Shown: positions 47,967-56,629, counted from the stretch's first letter. The stretch is DNA of 64,000 bases from Flavonifractor sp. An92 (GCF_002159175.1 NZ_NFGZ01000002.1:230429-294428), one strand, 5' to 3'. Notes: a model not told the origin generated them from the sequence alone. Program-made: numbers and translations.

Positions 47967-48188
47967 TCACACGGCGCGCCGCGCGATTGATACCAGGGCG
48001 CAGCATTCCCGGGCCGCGTCATACCAGGCGCAAGAGGGGCCCGGGCAGGCCACGGCACGCCGGGCGGCGTCCCCGTAGCACCCCGGCTCCAACAGGTTGT
48101 GCACGGCTGCCTCCAGCTGATAGGACGAAAGCTCGCGCCCGGAAACATCCGCCGCCAACAACAGCGGGCAAGCCTTCTTCTGGTCCAT
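47967..48188 (-). CDS. Small cysteine-containing phage protein
   Basis: 73 residues from ATG 48,188 with GAGGAGG eight bases upstream. It contains five cysteines and a helical start (DQKKACPLLLAADVSGRELS). It follows terS in the same direction. I do not recognise it. Confidence 0.5.
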   Translation of the reverse strand: MDQKKACPLLLAADVSGRELSSYQLEAAVHNLLEPGCYGDAARRAVACPGPSCAWYDAARECCALVSIARRAV

Positions 48189-48289
48189 AGTCGGTACCTC
48201 CTCATAGTCGATAGTCGATAGTCGATAGTCGCTGGGGCCTTAGTCGGCCCCATAGTCGCCAGGATCCGGCAGCTCCTGGACAATAGTCG
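48188..48289 (-). repeat. Cluster of eight CGACTA repeats at the terS 3' end
   Basis: TAGTCG (minus CGACTA) begins at 48,188, 48,205, 48,212, 48,219, 48,226, 48,241, 48,253 and 48,284; four are in exact 7-base tandem (48,204-48,231). It is a candidate TerS binding/packaging site. Confidence 0.85.
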
Positions 48290-48824
48290 ATTCCAGGCGC
48301 GCCTGGTCCACTTTGTCACCGAGCGGGCTTTCGGGCTTCAGCACAACGTCCTGCTGGTCCTTCATGCCGAAATAGTTCTTGGCCCGGAAAATGTAAACCA
48401 CGGGGTTTATCTTGCCTTCAGTTACCATTTCGCTCTCAAAACTGGCAATAAATCCCTTAGCTTTTTTAATCAAGTCCATGCGGACTTGACTACATCCGAT
48501 GCCCTGTTCCCAGTTCCACACCGTCTGCTTAATGGTCCCAAGGGCCATTACCATCTTCTCGACGGTGGGCAATTGCCCCGTTTTCTCGCAGGTGTCAAAG
48601 AACCAGTACAGCCGCTCCCGGCACTCCTCGTCGTCCCGCACGATGGGGAGCCCGTAGAACGTCAGGCAATTGCGCAGGCACCGCGAGATGTCCTCGCTCT
48701 TGGCCCCCGAGATCACGCTGGGGAAATTGGCCGTACCGCCGCGGCCCCGAAGCGGCCGTTCCTTCTTCACGGGCTCTACGGCCGCGGTATCGGCCTCGGC
48801 CTTCTTAGTCTTTCTAGTCGCCAC
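48240..48824 (-). CDS. terS: Terminase small subunit-like protein
   Basis: 194 residues from GTG 48,824 with AAAGGAG seven bases upstream; the longer frame overlaps the helicase gene. The middle holds a helix-turn-helix-like segment (LPTVEKMVMALGTIKQTVWN) and the C-terminal half has GKINPVVYIFRAKNYFGMKD, a hallmark of small terminase-like DNA-packaging proteins. It should recognise the packaging site. It is separated from terL by a 3 kb island. Confidence 0.75.
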   Translation of the reverse strand: MATRKTKKAEADTAAVEPVKKERPLRGRGGTANFPSVISGAKSEDISRCLRNCLTFYGLPIVRDDEECRERLYWFFDTCEKTGQLPTVEKMVMALGTIKQTVWNWEQGIGCSQVRMDLIKKAKGFIASFESEMVTEGKINPVVYIFRAKNYFGMKDQQDVVLKPESPLGDKVDQARLESTIVQELPDPGDYGAD

Positions 48825-48826
48825 TC

Positions 48827-50212
48827 CTATGCTCCTTTCTTCACTTCGGCGATACGCGCCTTCAGCGCCTGCATCAACGCTTCCTGGGCGTCGCCCTTTT
48901 CCTGTAAGGCCGCCACGACGGCCTGATCCATGCCGCCCTGCACCACCAGCAGGTGGGACACCACCGGGAACTGCTGCCCCTGTCTGTGCAGGCGCTTGCA
49001 CGCTTGCTGATATATTTCCAAGGCCCAATTTGGAAATCCGAACCAGATCATGTGATGGCCGCCCTTCTGGAGGTTAAGTCCATAGCCGCAGCTGGCCGGG
49101 TGGGCCAGAAGCACATCGACCTCTCCGCGGTTCCACGCCTCTGCATCATCGTCACCGCAGTACACCCGGACGCGAAGTCCGGGGAACTTAGTGGCCAGCG
49201 CGTCCAATAGTCGGTCCACCTCATGCTTATACCAGTAGAACACCAAGGCATGCTGCCCACCCAGTTGCTCCACGACCTCCACAAAAGCCTCGACCTTACA
49301 CCCATGCACCTCCTGCGGGTTCCCATCCGTGTCATACACGGCGCCACTGCACAGCTGAAGCAATTTCCCGTTCAGCACGGCGGCGGTCCCTGCCGTAATA
49401 GTCGCTCCGTCGATCTCCAGAAGCATCTCCCGTTCCAGCTTCTTGTAGGCCCTCTTCGCAGGGGCGTCCAGCTCCACGGGTACGATGTCCTCCACGTACT
49501 CCGGCAGCTCCAGATAGTCCTCGGCTTTCATTGACACGCAAATATCCGAAATGGCGTCCTCGATCCGCTTGTCGGCTCCGGGCTGTGGCGTATAGGTCCG
49601 GTACTGCTGCCCCGGATAGGACTTGTCCTGCACGAAAAAGGCGTCCCGGAAACTGGAGATCGTTCGGCCAAGCCGGGCCCCCTCGTCCAGTAGATAAATC
49701 TGAGCCCACAGGTCCTCCAGCCCATTGGGGGCGGGGGTACCCGTCAGCTCCACAAGCCATTGAATCCGGCCCAGCACCTTCTTCAGGGCCTTAAACCGCT
49801 TGCTCTGCGGATTCTTGAAGCTGGAGGACTCGTCCAGCACAACGCCATCGAACGGCCAGCCGTTCCGGTAGTAGTCCACCAGCCAAGGGACATTCTCGCG
49901 GTTTATGACCCACAGGTCCCCCGGCGTATTCAGCGCCTGCACCCGCTTCTTCAGCGTGCCCAAAACCGGGACGACCCGCAAGCCCTGGAGATGATCCCAC
50001 TGCGCGGCTTCATTGCTCCATGTGGCCTCGGCCACTTTCTTCGGGGCCACTACCAGCACCCGCCCAACACGCCAGCGCATCATGAGCTCCTGGGCCGCGG
50101 TCAGCACCTCGACCGTCTTTCCCAGGCCCATGTCCTGGAAGAGGGCCAGCCGGGGGGAGGACACTAGCCTCTCAATGGCTACCCGCTGGTAGTTATGGGG
50201 TACGAACTGCAT
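48827..50212 (-). CDS. SNF2-family DEAD/DEAH-type helicase
   Basis: 461 residues, ATG 50,212. Motif I is DMGLGKTVEVL (about 27-37), motif II is VVLDESSSFKN (DESS rather than DEAH), motif III LTGTPAPNG, motif V around LLAHPASCGYGLNLQ, and motif VI with YQQACKRLHRQGQ. It translocates on duplex DNA, and in phages probably serves replication or recombination. It overlaps the VRR-NUC gene by 20 bases. Confidence 0.93.
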   Translation of the reverse strand: MQFVPHNYQRVAIERLVSSPRLALFQDMGLGKTVEVLTAAQELMMRWRVGRVLVVAPKKVAEATWSNEAAQWDHLQGLRVVPVLGTLKKRVQALNTPGDLWVINRENVPWLVDYYRNGWPFDGVVLDESSSFKNPQSKRFKALKKVLGRIQWLVELTGTPAPNGLEDLWAQIYLLDEGARLGRTISSFRDAFFVQDKSYPGQQYRTYTPQPGADKRIEDAISDICVSMKAEDYLELPEYVEDIVPVELDAPAKRAYKKLEREMLLEIDGATITAGTAAVLNGKLLQLCSGAVYDTDGNPQEVHGCKVEAFVEVVEQLGGQHALVFYWYKHEVDRLLDALATKFPGLRVRVYCGDDDAEAWNRGEVDVLLAHPASCGYGLNLQKGGHHMIWFGFPNWALEIYQQACKRLHRQGQQFPVVSHLLVVQGGMDQAVVAALQEKGDAQEALMQALKARIAEVKKGA

Positions 50213-50513
50213 ATGCCCGCTTCACCTCCCGCTCCAGAAAGTCGTCCACCTGCGCCGCGTTCCAAAGATGACACACCGTCATGCTTAGGCCCAGCAGCTT
50301 GGTGGCCATCAGCTTCTGCCGGGGGCTCAGTCGGCCGCCCGGCTTCTTCAGCTCCACGAAAATCACCTTGCCGCCCGGCAGCAGGACAATCCGATCCATC
50401 ACCCCAGTGCATCCCGGGGACACCCACTTCAGACACAGGCCGCCCGCCTGTTCCACCCCGCGCTTCAATCGCGCTTCGATGTCTTTTTCCAACACTGTTC
50501 TCACCGTCCTCAA
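50193..50513 (-). CDS. VRR-NUC domain nuclease
   Basis: 106 residues (TTG 50,513 or GTG 50,504). The PD-(D/E)XK core is visible: GCTGVMDRIVLLPGGKVIFV followed by ELKKPGG with E-x-K. C-terminal CHLWNAAQVDDFLERE completes the fold. VRR-NUC proteins cut branched DNA structures and often precede an SNF2 helicase in phages, as here. Confidence 0.9.
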   Translation of the reverse strand: MRTVRTVLEKDIEARLKRGVEQAGGLCLKWVSPGCTGVMDRIVLLPGGKVIFVELKKPGGRLSPRQKLMATKLLGLSMTVCHLWNAAQVDDFLEREVKRAYAVRTP

Positions 50514-50771
50514 ATGCCGCCCCGAAACAACAACAATCTAAATTCCCTATAATATATACGCGTAGGGGGCGTAGGGCGTACAGGCGATACGCGCGCGCCC
50601 TAAATCCTCTAATTATATATATATTATAAAAAGATTGTTACATTGTTACATATAGGGCCTATGCGCTGCGCCGCAATGGATTCCGGGCGCAACGATCTAA
50701 ATTACACCGCGTTACGTCGGTTACGCCTTGTGTGTAACTAACAATCGCCTACCGCGCCCCATTTTCCCGTG
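50514..50771. other. AT-rich intergenic region (possible origin or promoter)
   Basis: 258 bases without a gene between VRR-NUC and VirE. It contains an AT-only core (TTATATATATATTATAAAAA near 50,612-50,632), two TGTAACAA copies on the minus strand nearby, repeated GTAGGG units (50,559-50,578) and GTTACG pairs. It includes TATAAT-like boxes for leftward transcription. Confidence 0.45.
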
Positions 50772-53156
50772 TTACAGGCGCTTTGACCCCCGCTGCACGC
50801 CGTACGGGCCGCACCGGATCGGACCGCGCTGGCCCCATTTTCCGGTGCTCTCGATGACGCCGTTGATCTTGGCCGAGTCGCAGTTTTTGGCCTGGCTCGG
50901 GTCGCGGCCCAGAAGCTCGCACCACACCTCCGCGGCGCAGATACGGTCCCGCGGCACCAGCTTGATGTCTCCTGCGACTTGTCCGTTCCAGAAGGCCTTG
51001 CGTCTGTCGATAGACCAGCTCTGCCAGTCCTCGGGCACCTCTTTCTCCAGCCACTCCAGGATCATGCCCTCCGTGAAGTCGGTCTCCCGGTGGCCCTCCT
51101 GCTGCGCCCTCGCCCGCTCTTCCAGGTCCCCCGTGATATACAGCGGTTCGCCCCAGCGCCAGCGCACCACAGCCTCAGCCCACAGCTGGTCGATATTACC
51201 CGGAAGGTCCTTCCACACACTGAGCCGCGCGGGCTCCACACCGACGTTGACCGGCCAGAACCGGCGGTTGCCTGTGCGGTCGGTGAGGTATTCCGCGGAG
51301 TTCGTCGTGCCAAAGAACACGCAGCAGCGGGGCATCTCCTTCACGTGGCGCCCGTAGGCCGCCCGGAAGCGGTCGGCGCGCTGGGAGATGAACTGCTTAA
51401 TGCGGGACACGTCGGTGCGCCGGAAGGCGTCGAGCTCGGCCACCTCCACGATCCACACGCCCTGAAGGAGCTCGGAGGCCTCCTTGCCCTCAAAGGTGCG
51501 GATAGAGTCGTTGAACCATCCTTTCGACATCTTATCCAGCAGGGTGGACTTGCCGAGGCCCTGCGGTCCCGAGAGAATGACCATCTGGTCGAACTTGGTC
51601 CCGGGCTCCATGGCCCGGGCCACGGCGGCGACGAACGCCTTGCGGGTAACTGCCCGGGTGTAGTCGGAGTCCTCGGCCCCCAAGTAATCTACGAAAAGGG
51701 TGTCCAGACGGTCCACGCCGTCCCAGGTCAGACCGTTCAGGTAGGCCTGCACGTCGTTGAAGGCGTGCTTCGCCGAGTGGAGAGAGAGGGCGCCATCCAC
51801 CTTTCCATTGGAGCTGATAGAGTAGGCTTTCTCCATGTACCAGTAGAGCCCGGCGTTGTCGTTGTCCTCCCATGGCCGGCGCTGTTCGGAGCGGTTCCAG
51901 GGCAGCGGCCCAAGGACCTCTCCGCGGCCGGCGAACTGGTTCAGCGCGAACTTGCCCGCGAGGGCAGGGTCGTTTTCCAGAATCAGCCAGGCGTTGTCGA
52001 TAGTGCCCTGGGGCACACCGTTCTTGTTGTACTGGAGCTTGGTGCGCCAGTCGTCGCCCTGCGGATCCGCTGGCTGTTCGACGGCCTCGAAGCCCGCCGT
52101 CGCCTTCTCCCACCGCTCCTGCATCAGCAAGCCGGTGACCTTGCTGTCCTGGGCCGCCAGGTGGCACATGGCGTTGTAGCTGGGCAGACGGTTAACCGGC
52201 GTCCCGGGCTCGGCGCTGTCGTCCTCGTCGCCGAAACGATGGAGGCGCACCAGGTCGAAGGCGTTGACCAGTCTGCCGCCGCAGGGGTCCGTGGCATGGT
52301 GGGAATAGAGAAATTTGCCACCGTCGTAGAGAACGGCGCCGCCGTAGGTCGAGCCCTGGCAGAAGGTGTAGCGGTCGCTGTTTGTGGTCTCCGAGTAGAC
52401 CCCGGGCAGGAAGGCATCCATGGCCGCCTGGATGTTGTACACCCGGCAGAAGGCGCCGACGACGCCAGGCTTTTCCTCGGGGTCGCCCTGCTTTGCGGCC
52501 AGGCGAGCGGTCGGGGTGGCACCCGGGTGCGTAGGCCACGAGGCTACATCCCGCCAGTCGGCGTAGGAGGCCAGGAGCCCGTCTACCGACAGCAGAGGCT
52601 TGTCGGCGGAGTAGTAGATGTATTGCCCGTCGGCGCAGCAGCTGGGCCAGTACATGAGCCGGCTGGCCTCAAAAGTGCTGGGGTCGGCCAGGTCCATGCC
52701 GATGATCTCGGCCATCTTACGGGCCAGCGGCTCGTATTCATCCGGCGTGCAGGTGCGGTCCAAGGGGATCAGCACCCGAAGGCGCGGCGCGTCCGGCCGA
52801 TGCTTTCGGGTTGAGTAAATGCAGTAGCCACAGCCCAGGGCCTCCACACGGGCGCATACGGCGTCCGTAGAGCCGTTGGGTATGTTGTCCAGGTCCAGCG
52901 TGATGACGTCTCTCCCGGTCACGGAGGATGCCTTGCGGCGGGGGCCATTGAGCGTACCGGCCACATAGCCGCCCACGTCCTTCAGCTGGTCCTGCTGGCC
53001 CTTTGTCATGGCCAGGTATTCGGCCACGGTCTCAGTGCTCCGCTGCGGCACCCGGAGGCGTTCCCAGAGCTCGGAGATTAAAAGCACCTGGGGGCGCCAG
53101 TCGGTAGAGTTCCGGCTGGCGCCCACGGTGATCGTTATTTTGCGATCATTGGTCAT
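50772..53156 (-). CDS. VirE-type primase/helicase (virulence-associated E)
   Basis: 794 residues from ATG 53,156 (GGAGG seven bases upstream); the longer frame overlaps small genes. Residues 60-250 resemble a primase-polymerase-like module (VITLDLDNIPNG, RLRVLIPLDRT). The C-terminal part is VirE/SF3-like ATPase: Walker A ILSGPQGLGKSTLLDKM, then VWIVEVAELDAF and CCVFFGTTNSAEYLTDRTGN. It likely initiates and unwinds phage DNA. Confidence 0.9.
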   Translation of the reverse strand: MTNDRKITITVGASRNSTDWRPQVLLISELWERLRVPQRSTETVAEYLAMTKGQQDQLKDVGGYVAGTLNGPRRKASSVTGRDVITLDLDNIPNGSTDAVCARVEALGCGYCIYSTRKHRPDAPRLRVLIPLDRTCTPDEYEPLARKMAEIIGMDLADPSTFEASRLMYWPSCCADGQYIYYSADKPLLSVDGLLASYADWRDVASWPTHPGATPTARLAAKQGDPEEKPGVVGAFCRVYNIQAAMDAFLPGVYSETTNSDRYTFCQGSTYGGAVLYDGGKFLYSHHATDPCGGRLVNAFDLVRLHRFGDEDDSAEPGTPVNRLPSYNAMCHLAAQDSKVTGLLMQERWEKATAGFEAVEQPADPQGDDWRTKLQYNKNGVPQGTIDNAWLILENDPALAGKFALNQFAGRGEVLGPLPWNRSEQRRPWEDNDNAGLYWYMEKAYSISSNGKVDGALSLHSAKHAFNDVQAYLNGLTWDGVDRLDTLFVDYLGAEDSDYTRAVTRKAFVAAVARAMEPGTKFDQMVILSGPQGLGKSTLLDKMSKGWFNDSIRTFEGKEASELLQGVWIVEVAELDAFRRTDVSRIKQFISQRADRFRAAYGRHVKEMPRCCVFFGTTNSAEYLTDRTGNRRFWPVNVGVEPARLSVWKDLPGNIDQLWAEAVVRWRWGEPLYITGDLEERARAQQEGHRETDFTEGMILEWLEKEVPEDWQSWSIDRRKAFWNGQVAGDIKLVPRDRICAAEVWCELLGRDPSQAKNCDSAKINGVIESTGKWGQRGPIRCGPYGVQRGSKRL

Positions 53157-53383
53157 ATAATATCCTCCGTGGAGGCGAAGTATTGGCTGGAGTAGATGCC
53201 GGGCTGGCGGATCTCCATGCGGATGATGTAGCTCCTGCCCCATATCCCAGGGGCGCGCACTGTGCTCAGGAGGACCTGCGCCCCTCGGTACTCCAGCTCT
53301 AGCGTAATCTCGATTCCACGGGCCTGGGCCTCGCTGAGGCGGCCCAGGTCCTTCTTGGAAATTATTGGGCGAACGTCGATCAT
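53153..53383 (-). CDS. Small phage protein of unknown function
   Basis: 76 residues, beta-rich core (IEITLELEYRGAQVLLSTVR) and no recognised domain. ATG 53,383 overlaps the zinc protein stop (ATGA); its end overlaps the VirE start by four bases. A replication accessory role is only inferred from position. Confidence 0.55.
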   Translation of the reverse strand: MIDVRPIISKKDLGRLSEAQARGIEITLELEYRGAQVLLSTVRAPGIWGRSYIIRMEIRQPGIYSSQYFASTEDII

Positions 53384-53607
53384 CGGTCAAGCCCCCGGGC
53401 TACGTATTGGCCGTAGGTGAGGCCCATAGCGTGGGCGGCGGCAGCCACTTCAGAGAGCGGCGTCACCTTTTTCTTGCGCTTCTTGGTGTGATAATCGGCA
53501 CCGTGGTAATGCGGGTGCCGGCGACATCTGCGGCACATACCGCTCGGGTCTGCCTTGTAGCCCTTGTAGATTTCCCCACAGACTACGCAGACATATTCTC
53601 GGTCCAT
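53380..53607 (-). CDS. Small zinc-ribbon phage protein
   Basis: 75 residues from ATG 53,607, eight bases from GGAGG (a GTG at 53,616 is less likely). CVVC and CRRC pairs form a zinc ribbon, followed by a basic KKRKKK stretch and a helix. Likely nucleic acid binding. Confidence 0.65.
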   Translation of the reverse strand: MDREYVCVVCGEIYKGYKADPSGMCRRCRRHPHYHGADYHTKKRKKKVTPLSEVAAAAHAMGLTYGQYVARGLDR

Positions 53608-53612
53608 GTGTA

Positions 53613-53942
53613 TCACCTCCGTAAATACTGACGCGCTGGCTGGCTACGCATGAATAGGGGCGAAAGAAAACGCAGGTACTTGTGCGCCCGGTCCATACCG
53701 CGGTGGATTCCACGGCTTACCGTGGACTTGTTGACGCCATACATCGCGGCAATTTGGGCCACCGACCAGCGGTCAATGAAGTACCGCTGTATGTAGAGCT
53801 GCTGGGTCGCGGTGCAGCACTCCTCCAGCACCAGCGGCAGGACATGCCGCAGCCTGTCCAGGTCGGCCAGATTGTCGGCCCCGTCAGATCGGACCCAGAG
53901 CTCAAACGCGGCTCGGTCAAGTGTGGCATCAGTTGCGGCCAT
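53613..53942 (-). CDS. Sigma-70 region 4-like regulator (ArpU/RinA type)
   Basis: 109 residues. A helix-turn-helix of sigma region 4 type (WSVAQIAAMYGVNKSTVSRG, then IHRGMDRAHKYLRF) follows a helical N-terminus. Proteins of this size and place in Firmicute phages switch on late genes. It is a candidate activator for the late operon, which bears GGCAC elements. Confidence 0.8.
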   Translation of the reverse strand: MAATDATLDRAAFELWVRSDGADNLADLDRLRHVLPLVLEECCTATQQLYIQRYFIDRWSVAQIAAMYGVNKSTVSRGIHRGMDRAHKYLRFLSPLFMRSQPARQYLRR

Positions 53943-54429
53943 CCTGCCCTCTTTTCAGTGCGGCCTCAGCGGCTTCACGGGTTTTGTACATTTCGCGGGT
54001 AAATAGGTCAAGATCCATTTCAATGGCCGCACACTGAACGTAGCCCCCGTGCATTCTCATGTAATCGACGACTTCACGTTTATTCCTAATTGAGAAGCCA
54101 CATACAATGATTTCCCAGACCTTACCGCAGAATATCTCAAACATATGGCCCCCGGTCTTACACGGCAGCACTACGCACCGCCCCTCCTGGTCAGCTTCCA
54201 CCAGCTCCCGCAGACGATCCAGAGGGATGCCGCCCACCAGCTTCATCCTGGCCGCCACATCCTCCCGCATGGTCATGCGCTGGTTCACCAGCACGGACAG
54301 CTGGTCCAGGTCGTAGTCGTCGCCTAGGATGTCCTCGATAGATGAAAGCCTTTCGTGGCACAGGGCCCAGCTGAATTGCCTTCCGGTTGGGTCATGTACC
54401 GGCTTAATTGTCAACCTTTTCACGATCAT
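53929..54429 (-). CDS. Phage protein of unknown function
   Basis: 166 residues. The N-terminal stretch (LSSIEDILGDDYDLDQLSVL) and helices (ARMKLVGGIPLDRLRELVEA) resemble a family common in Clostridia phages; CKTGGHMFEIFCGKVWEI and a late helix follow. It overlaps the sigma-like gene by 14 bases. I do not recognise a function. Confidence 0.6.
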   Translation of the reverse strand: MIVKRLTIKPVHDPTGRQFSWALCHERLSSIEDILGDDYDLDQLSVLVNQRMTMREDVAARMKLVGGIPLDRLRELVEADQEGRCVVLPCKTGGHMFEIFCGKVWEIIVCGFSIRNKREVVDYMRMHGGYVQCAAIEMDLDLFTREMYKTREAAEAALKRGQDGRN

Positions 54430-54875
54430 TCACCGTCCATCCTGGCCCCACACATATGGCAGTAGGGGGTTTTGGGGGACCCGCACAGTTGCGCTCCACA
54501 TTCGGAGCATCTGAATACATGCCAGCAATGTCCGCGGCCGTCTATTTGCCAACTGCTGTCCCCGTCCCAGCCCGCATCTAACCACTTGCCACTTTTCTCT
54601 ACGGGGCTTTTAGTCGCGTTGTTTCGCTCCATCTTTTCGCGGATAGCCTCCACAATGAAGTCCTCATTGAGCACATAGGTGTTGTGGATGCCGTGTTCTG
54701 TGAGAATCTGTTTCACGGCGCCGAACAGCAACTTATCGGTGTTTTTGGCCACCTGGACTGTGCTCTCCGCCATCATGCGGTATAGGCTGTCCTTAAACTC
54801 CCGGGTCATATGCTCGTCCTCCACCAGCATCACGGGGTAATACGGAGGAGCCGTCAGGTTTTCTTCGAAGCTCAT
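54426..54875 (-). CDS. Phage protein with C-terminal zinc ribbon
   Basis: 149 residues. Helical residues 1-90 are followed by a C-terminal zinc ribbon with FRCSECG and YCHMCGARM. Overlaps the next gene by four bases. It may bind DNA or protein; no family recognised. Confidence 0.6.
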   Translation of the reverse strand: MSFEENLTAPPYYPVMLVEDEHMTREFKDSLYRMMAESTVQVAKNTDKLLFGAVKQILTEHGIHNTYVLNEDFIVEAIREKMERNNATKSPVEKSGKWLDAGWDGDSSWQIDGRGHCWHVFRCSECGAQLCGSPKTPYCHMCGARMDGE

Positions 54876-54877
54876 AA

Positions 54878-55546
54878 CTACACCTCCAGGTCCTCAAAGA
54901 ACACCGGCCCCCACTGGGTCAGCGGATTCTTGGCCAGGTTCGCCGCCTGCTGCATCTGAGGGTGCGCCGCCTGCTGCATCTGAGGGTGCGCCGCCTTGTC
55001 ACACCGGAGGCGGAGGAAGTGCCGCCACTCGCGGATGTCGTAGGTCACGATGACCGCGGTTTTAAGACTCGACGGGAGCACGGAGCGCGCCTCTTCCGCG
55101 GTCGCCCCCAGTTCCAGCATCCGCATGTAGTGCCGCTCGGCGTCATCCATTGCGGCCATCCATTCCTGGTACTTCGCAAGGTCCCGCGGATTGTTCAGGT
55201 CATATTTGAACCCGCTGGCCAGGTCAATGACCGTGATTTCTCCATCAAACCGGTCCATGGAATAATTACAGTATCGGGTGCTCTCCTGGGAGTAGGCCCC
55301 GATCCGGTGCCGGACGATCTCATGGGACACGCCGCGGTCGCAGATAAAGCGGGCCGTCAGGCCGATGTGCTCCAGCACGGACTCGTGGCCCCGCTCGACG
55401 ATACGACGGATGAAGTCCTCCGCCGAACCGTCGGTCATCTTGTCTCCGCTCTGGTAGCAGGTGCGGCCCGCGATCTCGATGGTTTTCAGCGCCGTCTCAT
55501 AGGGCGGGGGATTGATAAGCTCAACGATAGGCTCAATGATTTTCAT
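54878..55546 (-). CDS. thyX: Flavin-dependent thymidylate synthase
   Basis: 222 residues from ATG 55,546 with GGAGG upstream; a start at 55,570 would be translated inside the preceding stop. ThyX signature: RHRIGAYSQESTRY, with R-H-R and the serine, plus HESVLEH for FAD/dUMP and LPSSLKTAVIVTYDIREWRH. It makes dTMP from dUMP with methylenetetrahydrofolate and FAD. The C-terminus contains a duplicated AAHPQMQQ unit. Confidence 0.95.
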   Translation of the reverse strand: MKIIEPIVELINPPPYETALKTIEIAGRTCYQSGDKMTDGSAEDFIRRIVERGHESVLEHIGLTARFICDRGVSHEIVRHRIGAYSQESTRYCNYSMDRFDGEITVIDLASGFKYDLNNPRDLAKYQEWMAAMDDAERHYMRMLELGATAEEARSVLPSSLKTAVIVTYDIREWRHFLRLRCDKAAHPQMQQAAHPQMQQAANLAKNPLTQWGPVFFEDLEV

Positions 55547-55569
55547 AGCTTTCAGACCTCCGATTTGCA

Positions 55570-56070
55570 TTAGTTCGCGAGCTCAAAGTGGCGGCCTTTG
55601 GCGTCCATGACGCCCTTGTGGATTCTTCGACCGACGGCCGCCCTGGAGAGGCCAGTTTTCAGCGCGGCCTCTTTTAAGCTGTGGTATATCTCGGCCTGCC
55701 CGAGCCGATCATACACGATGACCGGTTTTTTCATGTGCCTGCTGGTCGATTTCCGCCCAATTTCGGCCTGCGTTCGGTAGGCCAAGTTTTGCAGTGTGCA
55801 ATCCTGGCGAACTCCGTTTTTGGGCCCTACGCAGAGCCCATGCTTTTCAGCGTAGCCGCCGCAGAAGGTACGATCCAGGAGCCGAAAGACGCCGAGGTGC
55901 TTTTGCTTTCCGTCCAGGCCGCGGAGTAAGACCTCGGTTCTCCGGGGCGTGACCTGGCGGGATAAGGTGACCCATCGGCTCCACCGGTACTGCTGCACAA
56001 CGCCCTCAGTGCTTATGCGGTACCGGTGGGCGTAGCCGGTAATCTCCGCCCACTTCTCAGTCATCGCCAC
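55570..56070 (-). CDS. NUMOD4/HNH-like protein, probably catalytically impaired
   Basis: 166 residues. A NUMOD4-like start (KWAEITGYAHRYRISTEGVV), a degenerate HNH-like segment (KNGVRQDCTLQNLAYRT) in which the usual leading His-containing triad is replaced by V-G-P, and a C-terminal NUMOD1-like helix-turn-helix (SLKEAALKTGLSRAAVGRRI). It stands directly before thyX. It may be a former homing endonuclease kept as DNA-binding protein. Confidence 0.7.
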   Translation of the reverse strand: MAMTEKWAEITGYAHRYRISTEGVVQQYRWSRWVTLSRQVTPRRTEVLLRGLDGKQKHLGVFRLLDRTFCGGYAEKHGLCVGPKNGVRQDCTLQNLAYRTQAEIGRKSTSRHMKKPVIVYDRLGQAEIYHSLKEAALKTGLSRAAVGRRIHKGVMDAKGRHFELAN

Positions 56071-56239
56071 CCTCTTCTTTCTGTTTTCCGCGGCCCATAA
56101 ACGCCCGCATGAAAGAGTCCAGAATTACGATGGCCTCTGCGGTGGTTGCACCCGCTTGAAGGGCTGACCGATAAAGCGTTATCGACATCTCGGCCATCGC
56201 GCCTAGGGTGTCAATGAGGCCTTTTACATCGTCGCTCAT
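56057..56239 (-). CDS. Small helical phage protein
   Basis: 60 residues, start ATG 56,239. Two helices (VKGLIDTLGAMAEMSITLYR, TTAEAIVILDSFMRAF) and an acidic tail. It overlaps the NUMOD4 gene by 14 bases. Unknown function. Confidence 0.55.
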   Translation of the reverse strand: MSDDVKGLIDTLGAMAEMSITLYRSALQAGATTAEAIVILDSFMRAFMGRGKQKEEGGDD

Positions 56240-56629
56240 TTACCGCGCCTCCAATTTCTCGATCAGCCGATGGAGATAGAACTCCGCCTTCTTGGCGTCC
56301 TCCAGCGGTTTTCCCTTCAAAGGGCAGCGCCAGATGTACTTGATGATCTGCCAGGCGAGTCCGGCCTGCACGGTGTCCTTGTAGCCAGTGGCCATGGACT
56401 CCAGCGCGTCGATGCACTCGATTCCGCCAGCGGTATAGTGCCCGGGGTGGTTCACGGGGTCAGATCCGTTGGCTTCCTTTTTGGCCAAGTGCTTCTGGGC
56501 CCAATCCATCGGGACCCACATCGACCCGTGCTCATTCGGGCCAGGGCACCCGGGGCATACGGTGTCGGCCCAGGAAAGATCCTGGTCGCGGTCGGCATAA
56601 CGACCGCAGCTCTCACAGCTTCTGGGCAT
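56240..56629 (-). CDS. DUF3310 phage protein with N-terminal zinc ribbon
   Basis: 129 residues from ATG 56,629, overlapping the stop of the MazG-like gene. Two Cys pairs (CESCGRY and CPGC) form a small ribbon, then the DUF3310 core DPVNHPGHYTAGGIECIDAL, WQIIKYIWRCPLKG and EDAKKAEFYLHRLIEKL. DUF3310 occurs in nucleotide-metabolism genes of many phages; its reaction is unproven. Confidence 0.8.
   Translation of the reverse strand: MPRSCESCGRYADRDQDLSWADTVCPGCPGPNEHGSMWVPMDWAQKHLAKKEANGSDPVNHPGHYTAGGIECIDALESMATGYKDTVQAGLAWQIIKYIWRCPLKGKPLEDAKKAEFYLHRLIEKLEAR

Noticed and set aside
48188..48289. Possible CRISPR-like or satellite array
   Set aside because: Six- to seven-base units with irregular gaps; better explained as protein-binding iterons.
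53613..53942. Host sigma factor
   Set aside because: It has only the region 4-like part, lies within phage genes and overlaps them; a phage late regulator is more likely.
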